NCBI GenBank assembly: GCA_964517135.1
Contig: CAZFBA010000020.1
Location: forward strand, 13,180-77,179
Length of the DNA stretch: 64,000 nucleotides
Source of the DNA: CAZFBA01 sp964517135
Lineage (GTDB): Bacteria > Cyanobacteriota > Vampirovibrionia > JBFMGH01
Direction of reading: 5' to 3'
Position 1 is the first letter of the stretch. Every line of letters begins with the position of its first letter. A program made the translations under genes and the position numbers. The notes under the pieces are model-generated. The model had not been told where the DNA came from. It was given only the letters and a program-made list of their open reading frames with translations, and did no database searches. Shown here piece by piece: positions 35,977 to 45,672 of the stretch.

Positions 35977-36893
35977 TGAAACAGAGAAAAATGACCTGAT
36001 TTTTCTTGAATAATTTTTTCTTGATCTACAAGTATTTGAAGGTACTTTGATATTTCATTCAGGTTAATACAAAGGGATTCAGCCATTTCGTTAGGTTTAC
36101 AGGGCCTTCGAGCAAGAAGATCCAGAATTACATCAGGGGTAGAATCTCTTTTAGATGGACGAGAATTTTTCTTAAAGGGTGCAATAACCTCGATTTTACT
36201 ATTAAAATAAACAGCTATTTCTTTAAAAAACTCTTCAGTAACAGGCTTTGAATAACTTTCATTAGGTGGCCGTACTACAGTATTAAGCTGTATAAGATCA
36301 ACGTTAAGCTGGTTGACATAATCTGCAATAGCTCTGGCTTCATTTATAGAATCATTAAACCCGCTTACAAACATTATTTCAAGCCATATAATACCCTGAT
36401 GCTCATTGCAAAAGGTTTTCAAGCCTTCGAGCATTTTATTTATCTTGAGTGAAGGATCTGGCCTGTTAAGTTGCATCCAGATGTCTTCTGTAACGCTGTC
36501 TAAAGAGGGCAGTACAAGGTCAGAATCTTTTATATCTTCCCTTACTTCAGGCATCCATAACAGAGAACTATTTGTAATCACAGCGACAGGTATATTGCTA
36601 AAACTCTTAATTTCTTTTATAATAAGACCAATGTCACTATTAAGAGTTGGTTCTCCTGAGCCTGAGAAGGTTATATAATCTATACATTCAGATGTTTTAA
36701 TTTTATTCTTTATTTCAGCCAGTATATCATCTTTATTAAAGAATGACTGCCTGGTTGTTGTATGATTTGAAGTCTGAAAGAGCTGACAATAGATACAGTT
36801 ATATGTACAGGTTTTCAGCGGTATTATGTCAATACCGAGTGAAAAGCCTAACCTTCTGGATGGCACAGGACCAAATGTAAACTTATAAGTCAT
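35973..36893 (-). CDS. Radical SAM protein, COG0731-like, with C-terminal winged helix
   Basis: 306 residues. It begins FTFGPVPSRRLGFSLGID, then the radical SAM cluster site CTYNCIYC, and SGSGEPTLN for SAM contact. These are hallmarks of the COG0731 Fe-S oxidoreductases, relatives of wyosine-forming Taw1. From about residue 245 the sequence looks like a small winged helix-turn-helix (PDVILDLLARRPCKPNEMAES). The frame can be read from a TTG at 36911, but the ATG at 36893, one base after the korB stop, suits translational coupling and the family start. Substrate unknown; it may be tied to the oxidoreductase genes upstream. Confidence 0.85.
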   Translation of the reverse strand: MTYKFTFGPVPSRRLGFSLGIDIIPLKTCTYNCIYCQLFQTSNHTTTRQSFFNKDDILAEIKNKIKTSECIDYITFSGSGEPTLNSDIGLIIKEIKSFSNIPVAVITNSSLLWMPEVREDIKDSDLVLPSLDSVTEDIWMQLNRPDPSLKINKMLEGLKTFCNEHQGIIWLEIMFVSGFNDSINEARAIADYVNQLNVDLIQLNTVVRPPNESYSKPVTEEFFKEIAVYFNSKIEVIAPFKKNSRPSKRDSTPDVILDLLARRPCKPNEMAESLCINLNEISKYLQILVDQEKIIQEKSGHFSLFH

Positions 36894-36894
36894 T

Positions 36895-37773
36895 TTATTT
36901 AAACTGATCAATCATTTCGCTCAGCAAGCGTTTTTCTTTCTCTACTACTTCTGGTGAACCTCTTTTCATCATAGCAACATCACGAACATCATTAAGTTTA
37001 TCTTTAAGGGTAGGGCGTTCAACCTTATAGAATATACCTGTATACATAGGTTTCTTTTGAAGAGCCAGCCATACTGCTGCTGCTCTGTCAGTTACATCGT
37101 GATCTTCGGGTAATGGTTGAAGATTTTTCTTAAGGTATTCATAAGTAATCTCAGTATTATACTGTATGCAGGGGCTCATTACCTGAATAAAAGCAAAACC
37201 CCTATGTTCCATGCCTTGCAGGATAAGATTTTCAAGGTTTTTTGTGTCTCCAGAAAAGCTACGGGCAATGAATGATGTATTGTTTCCTAGTGCAATCAGC
37301 ACAGGGTTAAGCTTTTCGTCAATGCTTTCATATGGGTTAACTTTTGTGTGAAGCTCCTGCGGAGATGTCGGAGAGTTCTGGCCCTTTGTAAGGCCATAAA
37401 TAGCATTATCCATAACAATATAAGTCATATCAGGATTTTTTCTGGCAGTATGAAGGATGTGATTACCACCAATACTAAACCCATCACCATCACCACCAGC
37501 AACAACTACACGGTTTTTAGGGTTTGATGCTTTAACACCTATGGCCATAGGCAGAGCACGGCCATGAACAGAGTGAAAACCATAAGAGTTTATAAAATAA
37601 GGAATACGGCTGGAGCACCCTATGCCTGAAACAACTACAAGGTTTTCAGGCGGTATTTGCAATTCAGCAAAGGAGTGCAGCATAGCATTTAATACTGCAT
37701 AGTGACCACACCCTGGGCACCAGCTTGGTTTTACATGGCTTTTATAGTCGGAAACTTTATATTTCAAAGTCAT
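36895..37773 (-). CDS. korB: 2-oxoacid:ferredoxin oxidoreductase, beta subunit
   Basis: 292 residues. The N-terminus WCPGCGHYAVL and the thiamine-diphosphate site GGDGDGFSIGGNHILH followed by DNAIYGLTKGQ identify the beta subunit of a 2-oxoacid:ferredoxin oxidoreductase, closest in form to 2-oxoglutarate-type KorB. With KorA it oxidatively decarboxylates a 2-oxoacid to acyl-CoA and reduces ferredoxin, or works in reverse in anaerobes. Its start overlaps the korA stop by one base. Substrate specificity (2-oxoglutarate versus another 2-oxoacid) cannot be settled from sequence. Confidence 0.9.
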   Translation of the reverse strand: MTLKYKVSDYKSHVKPSWCPGCGHYAVLNAMLHSFAELQIPPENLVVVSGIGCSSRIPYFINSYGFHSVHGRALPMAIGVKASNPKNRVVVAGGDGDGFSIGGNHILHTARKNPDMTYIVMDNAIYGLTKGQNSPTSPQELHTKVNPYESIDEKLNPVLIALGNNTSFIARSFSGDTKNLENLILQGMEHRGFAFIQVMSPCIQYNTEITYEYLKKNLQPLPEDHDVTDRAAAVWLALQKKPMYTGIFYKVERPTLKDKLNDVRDVAMMKRGSPEVVEKEKRLLSEMIDQFK

Positions 37774-39536
37774 TAGTCTTCTCCTTCATATGTTTCTCTG
37801 ATTTTTCTATATATTTCAGAAGGGGTGAAGTTTTCGCTATCATAACGGTTCATTCTCACCACTGTTACGGGCTTTTCTTTAGCAAATTTAGGTATAACAA
37901 GGTTTGCCATCTGGCCGCTGAAGTTTCTCTCGGGGAATATTACAATGTCTTTATCAGCGATGAAGTCGTTTATCCAGTTGTCTGGCATCGGGTGCATAAT
38001 TTTAGGATAAAGGACTTCAACTTTATAACCTTCTTTTTGCGCCATAGCAGCACCTTCTAAAACAGGCATAGTGGAACTTCCCCAGGTAATAAGGCCTACT
38101 TTAGCATCTGGTGAACCGTATTTTCTGACTTTGTGGAAATCATATTTGGCATAGGCCAATTTTCTAAATCGTTTTTCTGTCATAGCCTGATGCACTTTTG
38201 GAGTATAACTTGGGGCAGAAAGCTCGTTGTGCTCAAGCCCTGTAGCTATATATCTGCCACCAATAACCCCCGGATAAGACATAGGTGAAACACCGGTAGG
38301 TGTAATACCATATCTAAGATAAGGAACAGTTGTATCAATCTGTTCATACCATTCACGATCAAGTCTTTCAATTTTGTTGATGTCTATAGGGTTAACAGAC
38401 TCTCTTTTTTGCCCTATAGAGGCGTCAGATAGCAGTATTACTGGTAGTTGATATTTTTCTGCAAGGTTAAAAGCATTGATAGTCTGATAGAAGCAGTCTT
38501 CAACATTGATAGGAGCAATAACAATCTTGGGTGTATCTCCGTGAGTGCCGAAAACAGCCTGTGCGAGGTCTGACTGCTCGGGCTTTGTAGGTAGGCCAGT
38601 ACTCGGGCCTCCTCTCATAACATCGACAATAACAACAGGTATTTCAGCCATACCCGCCAGGCCGATAGCTTCAGACATCAATGATAAGCCCGGGCCGCTT
38701 GTTGCAGTAAACGCTCTGTTTCCTGCAAAAGATGCGCCAATAGACATAACCAGTGCAGCTATTTCGTCTTCTGCCTGTATAATTGTGCCGCCTAGTTTTG
38801 GCATTTCTGCTGCCATCCATTCCATTATGTCAGTGGCGGGAGTAATCGGATATCCGGCATAGAACTTGCAGCCGGCTACGAGTGACCCGATAGCAATGGC
38901 TTCATTGCCTGTCATTACCAGCTTACCTCCGGGAGAAGGCGTTAATTCTATGTAGCTGAAGTCTATATGACTGAGTTTTTCTCTTGCAAATCTTATTCCC
39001 TCTTCGAGTGCCTGAAGATTGGCGTTAAGGATCTCTTCCCCTTTTTTCTGAAAGCGTTTAGTGATATCTTTTTTCAGTTGATCTTCGTAGTTGACCTGTT
39101 TTATGAGGCCGGTAAAGACACCCAGAGCTATAATATTTTTAGCTTTAGGGGCATTAATTTCTTTACTTATTTTGCTAAAGGGAACAGCGATCTTATTAAC
39201 AGTGTCAGAGATATTTCTTGCTGACTCTTCGCAGCTTTCAGATTCATCATAAAATATGTAGCCGCCTTTTTTGACAATGTCATAGTTTGTTTCGAGTGCA
39301 TTCTGGCACAGAGCCAGAAGAATATCAGACTCTTCTCCAATGGTCCAGATTTCTTCAGAGCTAATGCGAAGCTGAAACATTGTTGAGCCGCCTCCCCTGA
39401 TCTCGGCAGGGTATACACGATGGGTAGTAACGTTAAGTCCTACTCTTGCGGTAGCCTGAGAAAGAACGTCTCCGGCGCTTATGGCCCCTTCTCCTGAAGC
39501 TCCGGCAATTTGAATAACAATGTTATTTTGTGTCAT
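37773..39536 (-). CDS. korA: 2-oxoacid:ferredoxin oxidoreductase, fused gamma-alpha subunit
   Basis: 587 residues. The first ~190 form the gamma domain (IQIAGASGEGAISAGDVLS, EIRGGGSTMFQLRIS). From about 205 the alpha (pyrimidine-binding) domain follows: GNEAIAIGSLVAGCKFYAGYPITPATDIMEW in two blocks, then TATSGPGLSLMSEAIG. This gamma-alpha fusion is the usual KorA layout. AGGAG sits about 10 bases before ATG. The operon continues with korB and then a radical SAM gene. The 355-base region upstream (39537-39891) is AT-rich, and I see no clear promoter hexamers in it. Confidence 0.92.
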   Translation of the reverse strand: MTQNNIVIQIAGASGEGAISAGDVLSQATARVGLNVTTHRVYPAEIRGGGSTMFQLRISSEEIWTIGEESDILLALCQNALETNYDIVKKGGYIFYDESESCEESARNISDTVNKIAVPFSKISKEINAPKAKNIIALGVFTGLIKQVNYEDQLKKDITKRFQKKGEEILNANLQALEEGIRFAREKLSHIDFSYIELTPSPGGKLVMTGNEAIAIGSLVAGCKFYAGYPITPATDIMEWMAAEMPKLGGTIIQAEDEIAALVMSIGASFAGNRAFTATSGPGLSLMSEAIGLAGMAEIPVVIVDVMRGGPSTGLPTKPEQSDLAQAVFGTHGDTPKIVIAPINVEDCFYQTINAFNLAEKYQLPVILLSDASIGQKRESVNPIDINKIERLDREWYEQIDTTVPYLRYGITPTGVSPMSYPGVIGGRYIATGLEHNELSAPSYTPKVHQAMTEKRFRKLAYAKYDFHKVRKYGSPDAKVGLITWGSSTMPVLEGAAMAQKEGYKVEVLYPKIMHPMPDNWINDFIADKDIVIFPERNFSGQMANLVIPKFAKEKPVTVVRMNRYDSENFTPSEIYRKIRETYEGED

Positions 39537-39891
39537 TTGACCCTAACTCCTGACTATTTTGAAAAAAATCATTCAAAATGTTCTCTATGTTAAATATCAC
39601 TTGACATTATAATCCATTAAAATTTTTTGGGTAAAAAATTTTTTGAATTATGCAGAAAAAGGGCGGGCTTTAAATAGCAGTTTGTACGTTTTAATTTAGT
39701 CATAGCAGGCATTTCATGAGTTTGAAAAAAATAAAAAAAAGATACAATTCAAAGTAATAATTTTAATAATTTCGTGCCAGCAGAAAAATATAGTTAGTAT
39801 ATTGTGCTTTTTAGTGTTAGTAGACAAATTAATGCTATAGATGAGATAATAGCAGAGAAGGCAAGTTTTCTTTTGGGCAAGGATTGCAAGC

Positions 39892-40524
39892 ATGAAAGGT
39901 TTCTGGCAATGCTTCATTTTTACTATAATAATATTTAGTTCAGGATGTTGCTGTTCAGATATATTTCATCAAAGAGTTTATGATCCTAAGGCACTGGAAA
40001 AGCCATATCAGGAAGGCATCAACAAAAAAGAGATTATATCATTAAAAGCTGGAAATAATTTGTTTGCTTTAACACCTCTTGCTACCTATGAAGTTACTGC
40101 AAAGATTGTAGGAAAGAAAAAATATAGCTGGGGATGGAAAGCGGATGTTTCTCCTTATGATTTGGCGCTGGCCTGGGGGGAATTGGCTCGTCCTGAAAAT
40201 GAAGAGTATGTTAAATATTTTCAGCTATTTCGCTGGTATTATTATTTTTATGGGAAAGATTGCCCCTTCTCTAAGGCGTATATCTCCAGTCATTCAGCTA
40301 ATACACACATTATACCGGCTAATTTTATTGTATTGAAAGGTTTAAAGCGACTACGTACAAAAGACTGTGCGACCTTTTATGGTTTTCTTGTTAGGCTTGA
40401 TAGTAATGTTAATGGTTATCCTGTATGGTGGAAGAGCAGCCTTACCCGTCATGACTCCGGAGATGGTGCATGTGAGTTGTTTTACGTTACTAAAATTATC
40501 TATAATGGAGAAATTTATCAGTAA
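39892..40524 (+). CDS. Putative lipoprotein, conserved family of unknown function
   Basis: 210 residues. A hydrophobic N-terminus ends in FSSGCCC, a plausible lipobox with lipidation at the first Cys (about residue 19). The body has the conserved phrases SPYDLALAWGELA, SSHSANTHIIPA and SSLTRHDSGDGACEL. I have seen this combination in a family of small secreted or lipid-anchored proteins found mainly in proteobacteria; its function is not known. It stands alone. If lipidated it would depend on the Lgt encoded at 45673. Confidence 0.75.
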   Translation: MKGFWQCFIFTIIIFSSGCCCSDIFHQRVYDPKALEKPYQEGINKKEIISLKAGNNLFALTPLATYEVTAKIVGKKKYSWGWKADVSPYDLALAWGELARPENEEYVKYFQLFRWYYYFYGKDCPFSKAYISSHSANTHIIPANFIVLKGLKRLRTKDCATFYGFLVRLDSNVNGYPVWWKSSLTRHDSGDGACELFYVTKIIYNGEIYQ

Positions 40525-40634
40525 AGGGTTACTTTTTGAAGGTTGTTTTAATTGCGCAACAACGAAAAACACCTTCCCTGTATTCTCTGATTACTTATGA
40601 AGTTTCTTATAATAAGTTATTTACTGATCATATT

Positions 40635-41696
40635 TTATTTCTGTGTTTTCACTGCAGCTACGTTTTCAGCATAGTTGTAGGCGGCAGCATATTTTGGATC
40701 AACAATAAGGTTACCATTCATATCTATAAAGCCCCATTTATCTTCTATTCTAACTTTGGCTCTTTTATTTTCAAAGTTGTAGGCCTCATCAAATGATGTG
40801 TCTATCTGTAAAATACCTTTTTTGTTAATGTATCCAAACTTGCCATCTATTTTAACAGCTGCAAGATTGCCTTCAAAGTTAAAGGCCTGCTTATACTGAG
40901 GATCAATAAGCATTATACCACGTTTGTTAATGTAACCATAAAGTCCGTTCTGCTTTACAATAGCAAGGCCATTATTAAAGGGCTGTGCGTGCTCAAATTT
41001 AGGGTTGATGACAAATTTACCATCTGTGTTTATATAACCATAGAGACCACTTAAGCTGGCTACAGCTAAGCCTTGAATAAAATCTCCGGCATAGTTAAAT
41101 TGTGGATTAATAACAAACCTGCCATTTTTGCCTATATAGCCAAATTTATTATCTACAGCTACCGCTGCTATACCGCTATTAAATGGGCGTACAGTGTTAA
41201 AGGTTGGTTCAATTACCATTTCATTTTTCATGTTGATGTAACCCCATTTGCCATCAACATATACACTGGCAAGACCGTTTTGAAAGTGTCCGGCATCAAC
41301 ATATTGAGGGGGTATTACAAATTCTCCTTTAAAATTAATAAAGCCATATTTATTGCCTGATTTTGCTCTGGCAAGACCTTCAGAAAATTTGTCAACACTG
41401 ACAGCTTCAAATTCACTGATGATATTGTTATTTCGATCAATCATCTTATAGGTTTTATTGCTATATACTCCTGCAAGACCTTTAAAGAAGCTCTGCCATA
41501 TAAAATCATACTGGGGTTCTATTGTAAAATTGCCCTGCTCATCAATAAATCCCCATTTGTTAGGAGGGTATTCAGCCTCCTGTGCTGACTGAATGGCTGG
41601 TTGTTTGCCCGGAATCTGCTCGCTAAAAGCCGGTAAAGATAGGGCAAAAAGGCCAAATAAACCAGAAATTGCCAGTATTAAAAATGTTTTTTTCAT
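40635..41696 (-). CDS. Secreted WG-repeat protein
   Basis: 353 residues. It has a clear signal peptide (KKTFLILAISGLFGLFALSL, ending near ALPAFSEQ) and then about eight WG (KWG) repeats of roughly 35 residues. Each repeat has the form (Y/W)G(Y/F)IN..G.(F/M)VI.P.(F/Y)..A..F..GLA.V. These repeats make beta-rich surface or periplasmic proteins of unknown function. AGGAGGAAAT gives an excellent ribosome binding site. It is a single gene. The 362 bases upstream (41697-42058) hold no other feature that I can support. Confidence 0.9.
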   Translation of the reverse strand: MKKTFLILAISGLFGLFALSLPAFSEQIPGKQPAIQSAQEAEYPPNKWGFIDEQGNFTIEPQYDFIWQSFFKGLAGVYSNKTYKMIDRNNNIISEFEAVSVDKFSEGLARAKSGNKYGFINFKGEFVIPPQYVDAGHFQNGLASVYVDGKWGYINMKNEMVIEPTFNTVRPFNSGIAAVAVDNKFGYIGKNGRFVINPQFNYAGDFIQGLAVASLSGLYGYINTDGKFVINPKFEHAQPFNNGLAIVKQNGLYGYINKRGIMLIDPQYKQAFNFEGNLAAVKIDGKFGYINKKGILQIDTSFDEAYNFENKRAKVRIEDKWGFIDMNGNLIVDPKYAAAYNYAENVAAVKTQK

Positions 41697-42058
41697 ATTT
41701 CCTCCTTACAGCAATGTTTAATATAGCTTTTTAAGTTATAGTATCCTGAATAACCTTTCATAAAAACCTTTTGATTTGTCCCTGCTATGCAGGTGAATTT
41801 GCTTTAGCATATTTGTTTCTTAGATCCTTAAATAAATTCTCTATCAGGAAATGACAAACAGAATATAATTTTCATAGTAACAAAATCATGCGAAGTTTTG
41901 CATTAATTTCTTTCAGGGGTGTCAAATTTTAAGAATAATCTCAATGTATATAAAATTTATTGAAAATAGAGATCGTTAAAAGTATAAATTGTGAAAGCGA
42001 AAAAATAATTTATATTTTAGTTGCCTGAAAAAGTTAAAAATATAGTGGAGGCCATCTT

Positions 42059-43441
42059 ATGACAGGTTCAGAAGTTAAAGGCAATAAGTATTTTGTTATA
42101 TTTATAGCTACAATTGCAGCAACTGGCGGATTATTATTTGGTTTTGATACTGGTGTTATCTCAGGAGCATTGCTATTCATAAAAAAAGACTGGTTGCTAT
42201 CAGAAGCATCCCAGGGATGGGTCGTAAGTTCTGTTCTCGTTGGTGCTATTTTAGGTGCAGGGCTTAGCGGAAAACTTGCTGATAAATATGGGCGACGCAA
42301 TGTAATTATTGTTACAGCTGTTATCTTCTTTCTTGGCTCTATAGCTACTGGTTTAGCCCCTTCTGTTGAATGGTTGATAGCAGGCAGAATAGTCATAGGT
42401 ATTGCAATAGGTGTGGCATCATATGCTGTACCGCTTTATATATCTGAAATATCACCTTCAAACGCCAGAGGAGCTCTTGTTTCACTTAACCAGCTTGCTA
42501 TTACTATTGGTATTCTGAGTTCTTACTTTATAGATTATATTTTTGCGGCTTTTGAGCACGGCTGGCGTTATATGTTTCTTGTTGGTGTCGTGCCTTCTTT
42601 GATTCTTGGTATCGGTATGTACTTTTTGCCTAAAACACCTCGCTGGCTGATGAGTCATAATTTCGATGAAGAAGCTATCAAAGTATTTGCTAAAATTAAC
42701 CCTGATAAAGATGCAAGAGCAGAAATCATGAAGATAAGAGAAACAATGGCAGAAGAGTCAGGAGCTTCATTTAAAGATTTATTTGTACCATGGCTCAGGC
42801 CTGCTCTGATTATTGGTATCTCTATGATGCTCATTCAACAGCTAACAGGTATTAATACGGTTATTTATTATGCCCCAACAATCTTTCAAATGTCAGGTAT
42901 TACCTGTGAAACCGGAGCTATTTCTGCAACTGTCGTAGTCGGAGTTATTAATGTTTTATTTACTATTGTATCTATCTGGCTTCTGGATAAAATAGGCAGA
43001 CGTCCACTCTTACTGGGTGGTTTAATAGGAATGATTATAAGCCTCGGCGTCCTGGGTGGAGCTTTCTGGAATACAGAATTATTAGGAGATGCCCTTAAAT
43101 GGGTCACTATAGGTAGCTTGATTGTCTATATCGCTTCATTTGCAATAAGCCTCGGCCCAATATGCTGGTTGATTATATCTGAAATCTATCCGGTAAAAAT
43201 TCGTGGGCTTGCAATGAGTATTGCTACTTTTACAAACTGGGGTTCAAACTTTATTATTGCCCTTACATTCTTAATTCTTGTTAAAAATCTTGGTGAAGCA
43301 ACTACATTCTGGTTATATGCAGGTATTGGTTTTATAGGGCTTCTTTTCTGCTACTTTTATGTACCCGAAACAAAGGGGCATTCACTTGAAGAGATTGAAC
43401 AACACTGGATTGATGGCAAGCATCCACGTGAGCTAAGATAG
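42059..43441 (+). CDS. Sugar-proton symporter, MFS sugar porter family
   Basis: 460 residues with 12 predicted helices. Sugar porter signatures are FDTGVISGALLFI, GKLADKYGRRNVII, GRIVIGIAIGVASYAVPLYISE, QQLTGINTVIYYAP, LLDKIGRRPLLL and VPETKGHSLEEIE. Together they are close to XylE/GalP/AraE types. The substrate is probably a hexose or pentose. TGGAGG lies 8 bases before ATG. It is monocistronic, ending about 90 bases before the convergent deoxyhypusine synthase-like gene. Confidence 0.93.
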   Translation: MTGSEVKGNKYFVIFIATIAATGGLLFGFDTGVISGALLFIKKDWLLSEASQGWVVSSVLVGAILGAGLSGKLADKYGRRNVIIVTAVIFFLGSIATGLAPSVEWLIAGRIVIGIAIGVASYAVPLYISEISPSNARGALVSLNQLAITIGILSSYFIDYIFAAFEHGWRYMFLVGVVPSLILGIGMYFLPKTPRWLMSHNFDEEAIKVFAKINPDKDARAEIMKIRETMAEESGASFKDLFVPWLRPALIIGISMMLIQQLTGINTVIYYAPTIFQMSGITCETGAISATVVVGVINVLFTIVSIWLLDKIGRRPLLLGGLIGMIISLGVLGGAFWNTELLGDALKWVTIGSLIVYIASFAISLGPICWLIISEIYPVKIRGLAMSIATFTNWGSNFIIALTFLILVKNLGEATTFWLYAGIGFIGLLFCYFYVPETKGHSLEEIEQHWIDGKHPRELR

Positions 43442-43534
43442 CAAAAAGATTACATATGAAAAAATATACGGTGTAAAGATATAGTTTGTAAGAGTCCTGC
43501 AAATGAGTTAAAGGTAACGATTTATCAGGTTATT

Positions 43535-44632
43535 TTATACATTAACCTTTTCGAGCTGTTTAATAGAATCCAGAATGTCTTCATTCCACTTTATATCGAG
43601 TCTTTTACGGTTTTTAGAGAGTTTTTCCTGTATTGCATAACCAATAATAAGTGATAGAGAAATGGTAGATTCAACGAAAGCCATAGCATGTGTAGCTTTT
43701 TTGCTGACCTTGCCCCATGAAGTTGCCTCACTGAGAGTGCTTCCACTCAGGCCACCATCTGACGGGTTTGCAGTTGTTACCTGAAAGGCATATTTATGTC
43801 CGCCTGTATCTTCGTCAAAGATGTAGCTCATTACGATTGAGTCATTTATATAGTTCTTAGGGACTCCACCACCAATGTAAATAGCTGATGTGCCTGGTGA
43901 ATTAACTACTATTTGTGTCAATTCATAATTGTCTCTAATTGAATCAATTGCTATATGAGGTTTATTGTTTTTTATCATTCTGTGATAGTGTTCTGTAAGG
44001 CCTATTCCAATACTGCTATCGTTTAGGGCGGGGCAAAAGATTGGTATATTATGTTTTCTGGCAGTATAAAGGATTGAATTTTCGTCATTGATTTGAGTAG
44101 CCAGAAGTTCTAGAAATTCTCTGCTGGAATAGTTTCGTGGTTGCAGCGTATCGGCAAAGCGGCCAATCCAGGTATCTGTATCCCAGAATTTTGCTTCATC
44201 TACGTATGTATCATAAATTCTATCGATAAATAAATCTCTTAACTCTTTATCATTAGCGTTCTGAGAGCCTTTATAGTGTTTGTATCCTCTTGCCTGATAT
44301 ACATCCTGATAGATGATGGCACCAGTAGAAACTATTACATCGACCATATTATATTTAATCATGTCTCTGATAACTTTTCTGAGGCCTCCTGCAATAAGTG
44401 CCCCACTGAGACCCATTATTATAGTTGGTCTCTGTTCATCCTGAAGCATATCTTTTAGAATGTTTGCACATTTAGCTATGTTTCTTGCCTGAATAGATGC
44501 ACCTGCAAAGCTTTTAACAAGATCAGATATGGTTTTTATTTCTTCAAGGTCAATAGATTGAATTTCTTCTGATAGCAGTTCTGATTTTCTTTTCTGGTCT
44601 TCTTGAGATAAATTCCAATTGATTTTTGACAC
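43535..44632 (-). CDS. Deoxyhypusine synthase-like protein
   Basis: 365 residues. It matches the deoxyhypusine synthase fold: NAD-binding phrases MGLSGALIAGGLRKVI, VSTGAI, YIGGGVPKN and the active-site region EATSWGKV, where Lys308 corresponds to the lysine that carries the butylamine group. In archaea and eukaryotes this enzyme modifies IF5A. Bacterial homologues, common in cyanobacteria and some other phyla, often act instead on polyamines as homospermidine synthase-like enzymes. EF-P lacks the IF5A site, so a polyamine role is more likely here. The start is GTG with AGAGGA about 8 bases upstream. It diverges from a sugar isomerase-like gene. Confidence 0.88.
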   Translation of the reverse strand: MSKINWNLSQEDQKRKSELLSEEIQSIDLEEIKTISDLVKSFAGASIQARNIAKCANILKDMLQDEQRPTIIMGLSGALIAGGLRKVIRDMIKYNMVDVIVSTGAIIYQDVYQARGYKHYKGSQNANDKELRDLFIDRIYDTYVDEAKFWDTDTWIGRFADTLQPRNYSSREFLELLATQINDENSILYTARKHNIPIFCPALNDSSIGIGLTEHYHRMIKNNKPHIAIDSIRDNYELTQIVVNSPGTSAIYIGGGVPKNYINDSIVMSYIFDEDTGGHKYAFQVTTANPSDGGLSGSTLSEATSWGKVSKKATHAMAFVESTISLSLIIGYAIQEKLSKNRKRLDIKWNEDILDSIKQLEKVNV

Positions 44633-44656
44633 TTTTTCATCCTCTCGTTCGGTTAA

Positions 44657-44678
44657 AATTGTTCATTAAAGAACAATT
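44657..44678. promoter_or_regulatory. Inverted repeat in the deoxyhypusine synthase leader
   Basis: AATTGTTC and GAACAATT form a perfect 8-base inverted repeat around ATTAAA, about 25 bases upstream of the GTG start. Its symmetry fits an operator for a dimeric regulator. It could also form a small RNA hairpin close to the ribosome binding site. Confidence 0.45.
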
Positions 44679-44701
44679 CACAACATAAAAAAACAAAATA
44701 T

Positions 44702-44726
44702 TGTCAATATTATTATTTAATTGACA
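44702..44726. promoter_or_regulatory. Back-to-back -35-like hexamers
   Basis: TGTCAA (TTGACA on the minus strand) at 44702-44707 and TTGACA on the plus strand at 44721-44726 are arranged head to head, between the divergent deoxyhypusine synthase-like and isomerase-like genes. The plus-strand hexamer has TATTAA 17 bases downstream. The minus-strand -10 is poor, so only the plus-strand promoter is reasonably supported. Confidence 0.4.
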
Positions 44727-44856
44727 TATTAATTTAGCTTAAGTATTAAAAAAACTCTGTCAAGCGATTTCACATTCACTGCTCGTTTTATTTAAGTTAA
44801 AATTATTCTAAACTATTATTAAATCAATTTAACACGATTTATCAAAAGGATTGTCT

Positions 44857-45657
44857 ATGTCTGATTTAACAAGCTTCTATGTTTCCTCCAGTGCTTTTCC
44901 GTGTTTTAGTGACGCAGTAGCATACTGCAAAAAACATTCACTAAACTTAGAAATAAGCTTCTTTGCACGTGGTTATGAATATGATATGACCAGCCAGCAA
45001 GAATTTGAGGATTGCAAAAAAATGTTTGATGCCGTCCCTGAAATGCAAAAGATTCTTCACGGCATTTGTTTCGACATTGTACCTACTTCTCTGGATCCTC
45101 AGGTCATTGAACTTACCCGACAAAGAATGAAACAAAGTATTGAACTTGCCAGATACTTTAATGCACACACAGTTATATTTCACTCAGGGTATAACTCTAA
45201 CGTCAAATACGAAAGCTACAAAAATCAATTTATCATTAATCAGTCAGAATACTGGAAAAGCTTTCTGGATGACAATAATATTACTGACCTGACTGTTGCC
45301 CTGGAAAATACATACGAAGAAACCCCACGCATACTAAAAGAAATTTGTGATATGGTAAACTCTCCTTATTTCAAAACCTGTATTGACACAGGTCACGTTA
45401 ACGCTTTCACCAATTACAACCTGATACACTGGATATCAGAACTTAAAAATCACCTGCACCACTTTCATATTCATAACAATACAAGTAATACAGATTTCCA
45501 TGACAGTCTTATAAATGGTTCAATTGACTATATTGATTTCTTTGACTATGTTCTTACTCTTGATGTACCGCTTTCATATACCCTGGAAATGTTTGACGAA
45601 CAATATGTTACCGATAGCCTTCTGTTTATTAATAATAACTATTCTGGAGTATTATAA
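44857..45657 (+). CDS. Sugar isomerase/AP endonuclease-like TIM-barrel protein
   Basis: 266 residues of the xylose isomerase-like TIM-barrel superfamily. Likely metal ligands lie in VALENTYEE, CIDTGHVNAF and HHFHIHNN plus a late Glu (YTLEMFD), the usual Glu/Asp/His pattern. It could be a sugar isomerase or epimerase or, less likely, an endonuclease IV relative. The ATG at 44857 has AAGGA 6 bases upstream; the TTG two codons earlier lies too close to that site. It diverges from the deoxyhypusine synthase-like gene, sharing about 220 bases of control DNA. Confidence 0.8.
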   Translation: MSDLTSFYVSSSAFPCFSDAVAYCKKHSLNLEISFFARGYEYDMTSQQEFEDCKKMFDAVPEMQKILHGICFDIVPTSLDPQVIELTRQRMKQSIELARYFNAHTVIFHSGYNSNVKYESYKNQFIINQSEYWKSFLDDNNITDLTVALENTYEETPRILKEICDMVNSPYFKTCIDTGHVNAFTNYNLIHWISELKNHLHHFHIHNNTSNTDFHDSLINGSIDYIDFFDYVLTLDVPLSYTLEMFDEQYVTDSLLFINNNYSGVL

Positions 45658-45672
45658 TACATATGTATTGGT

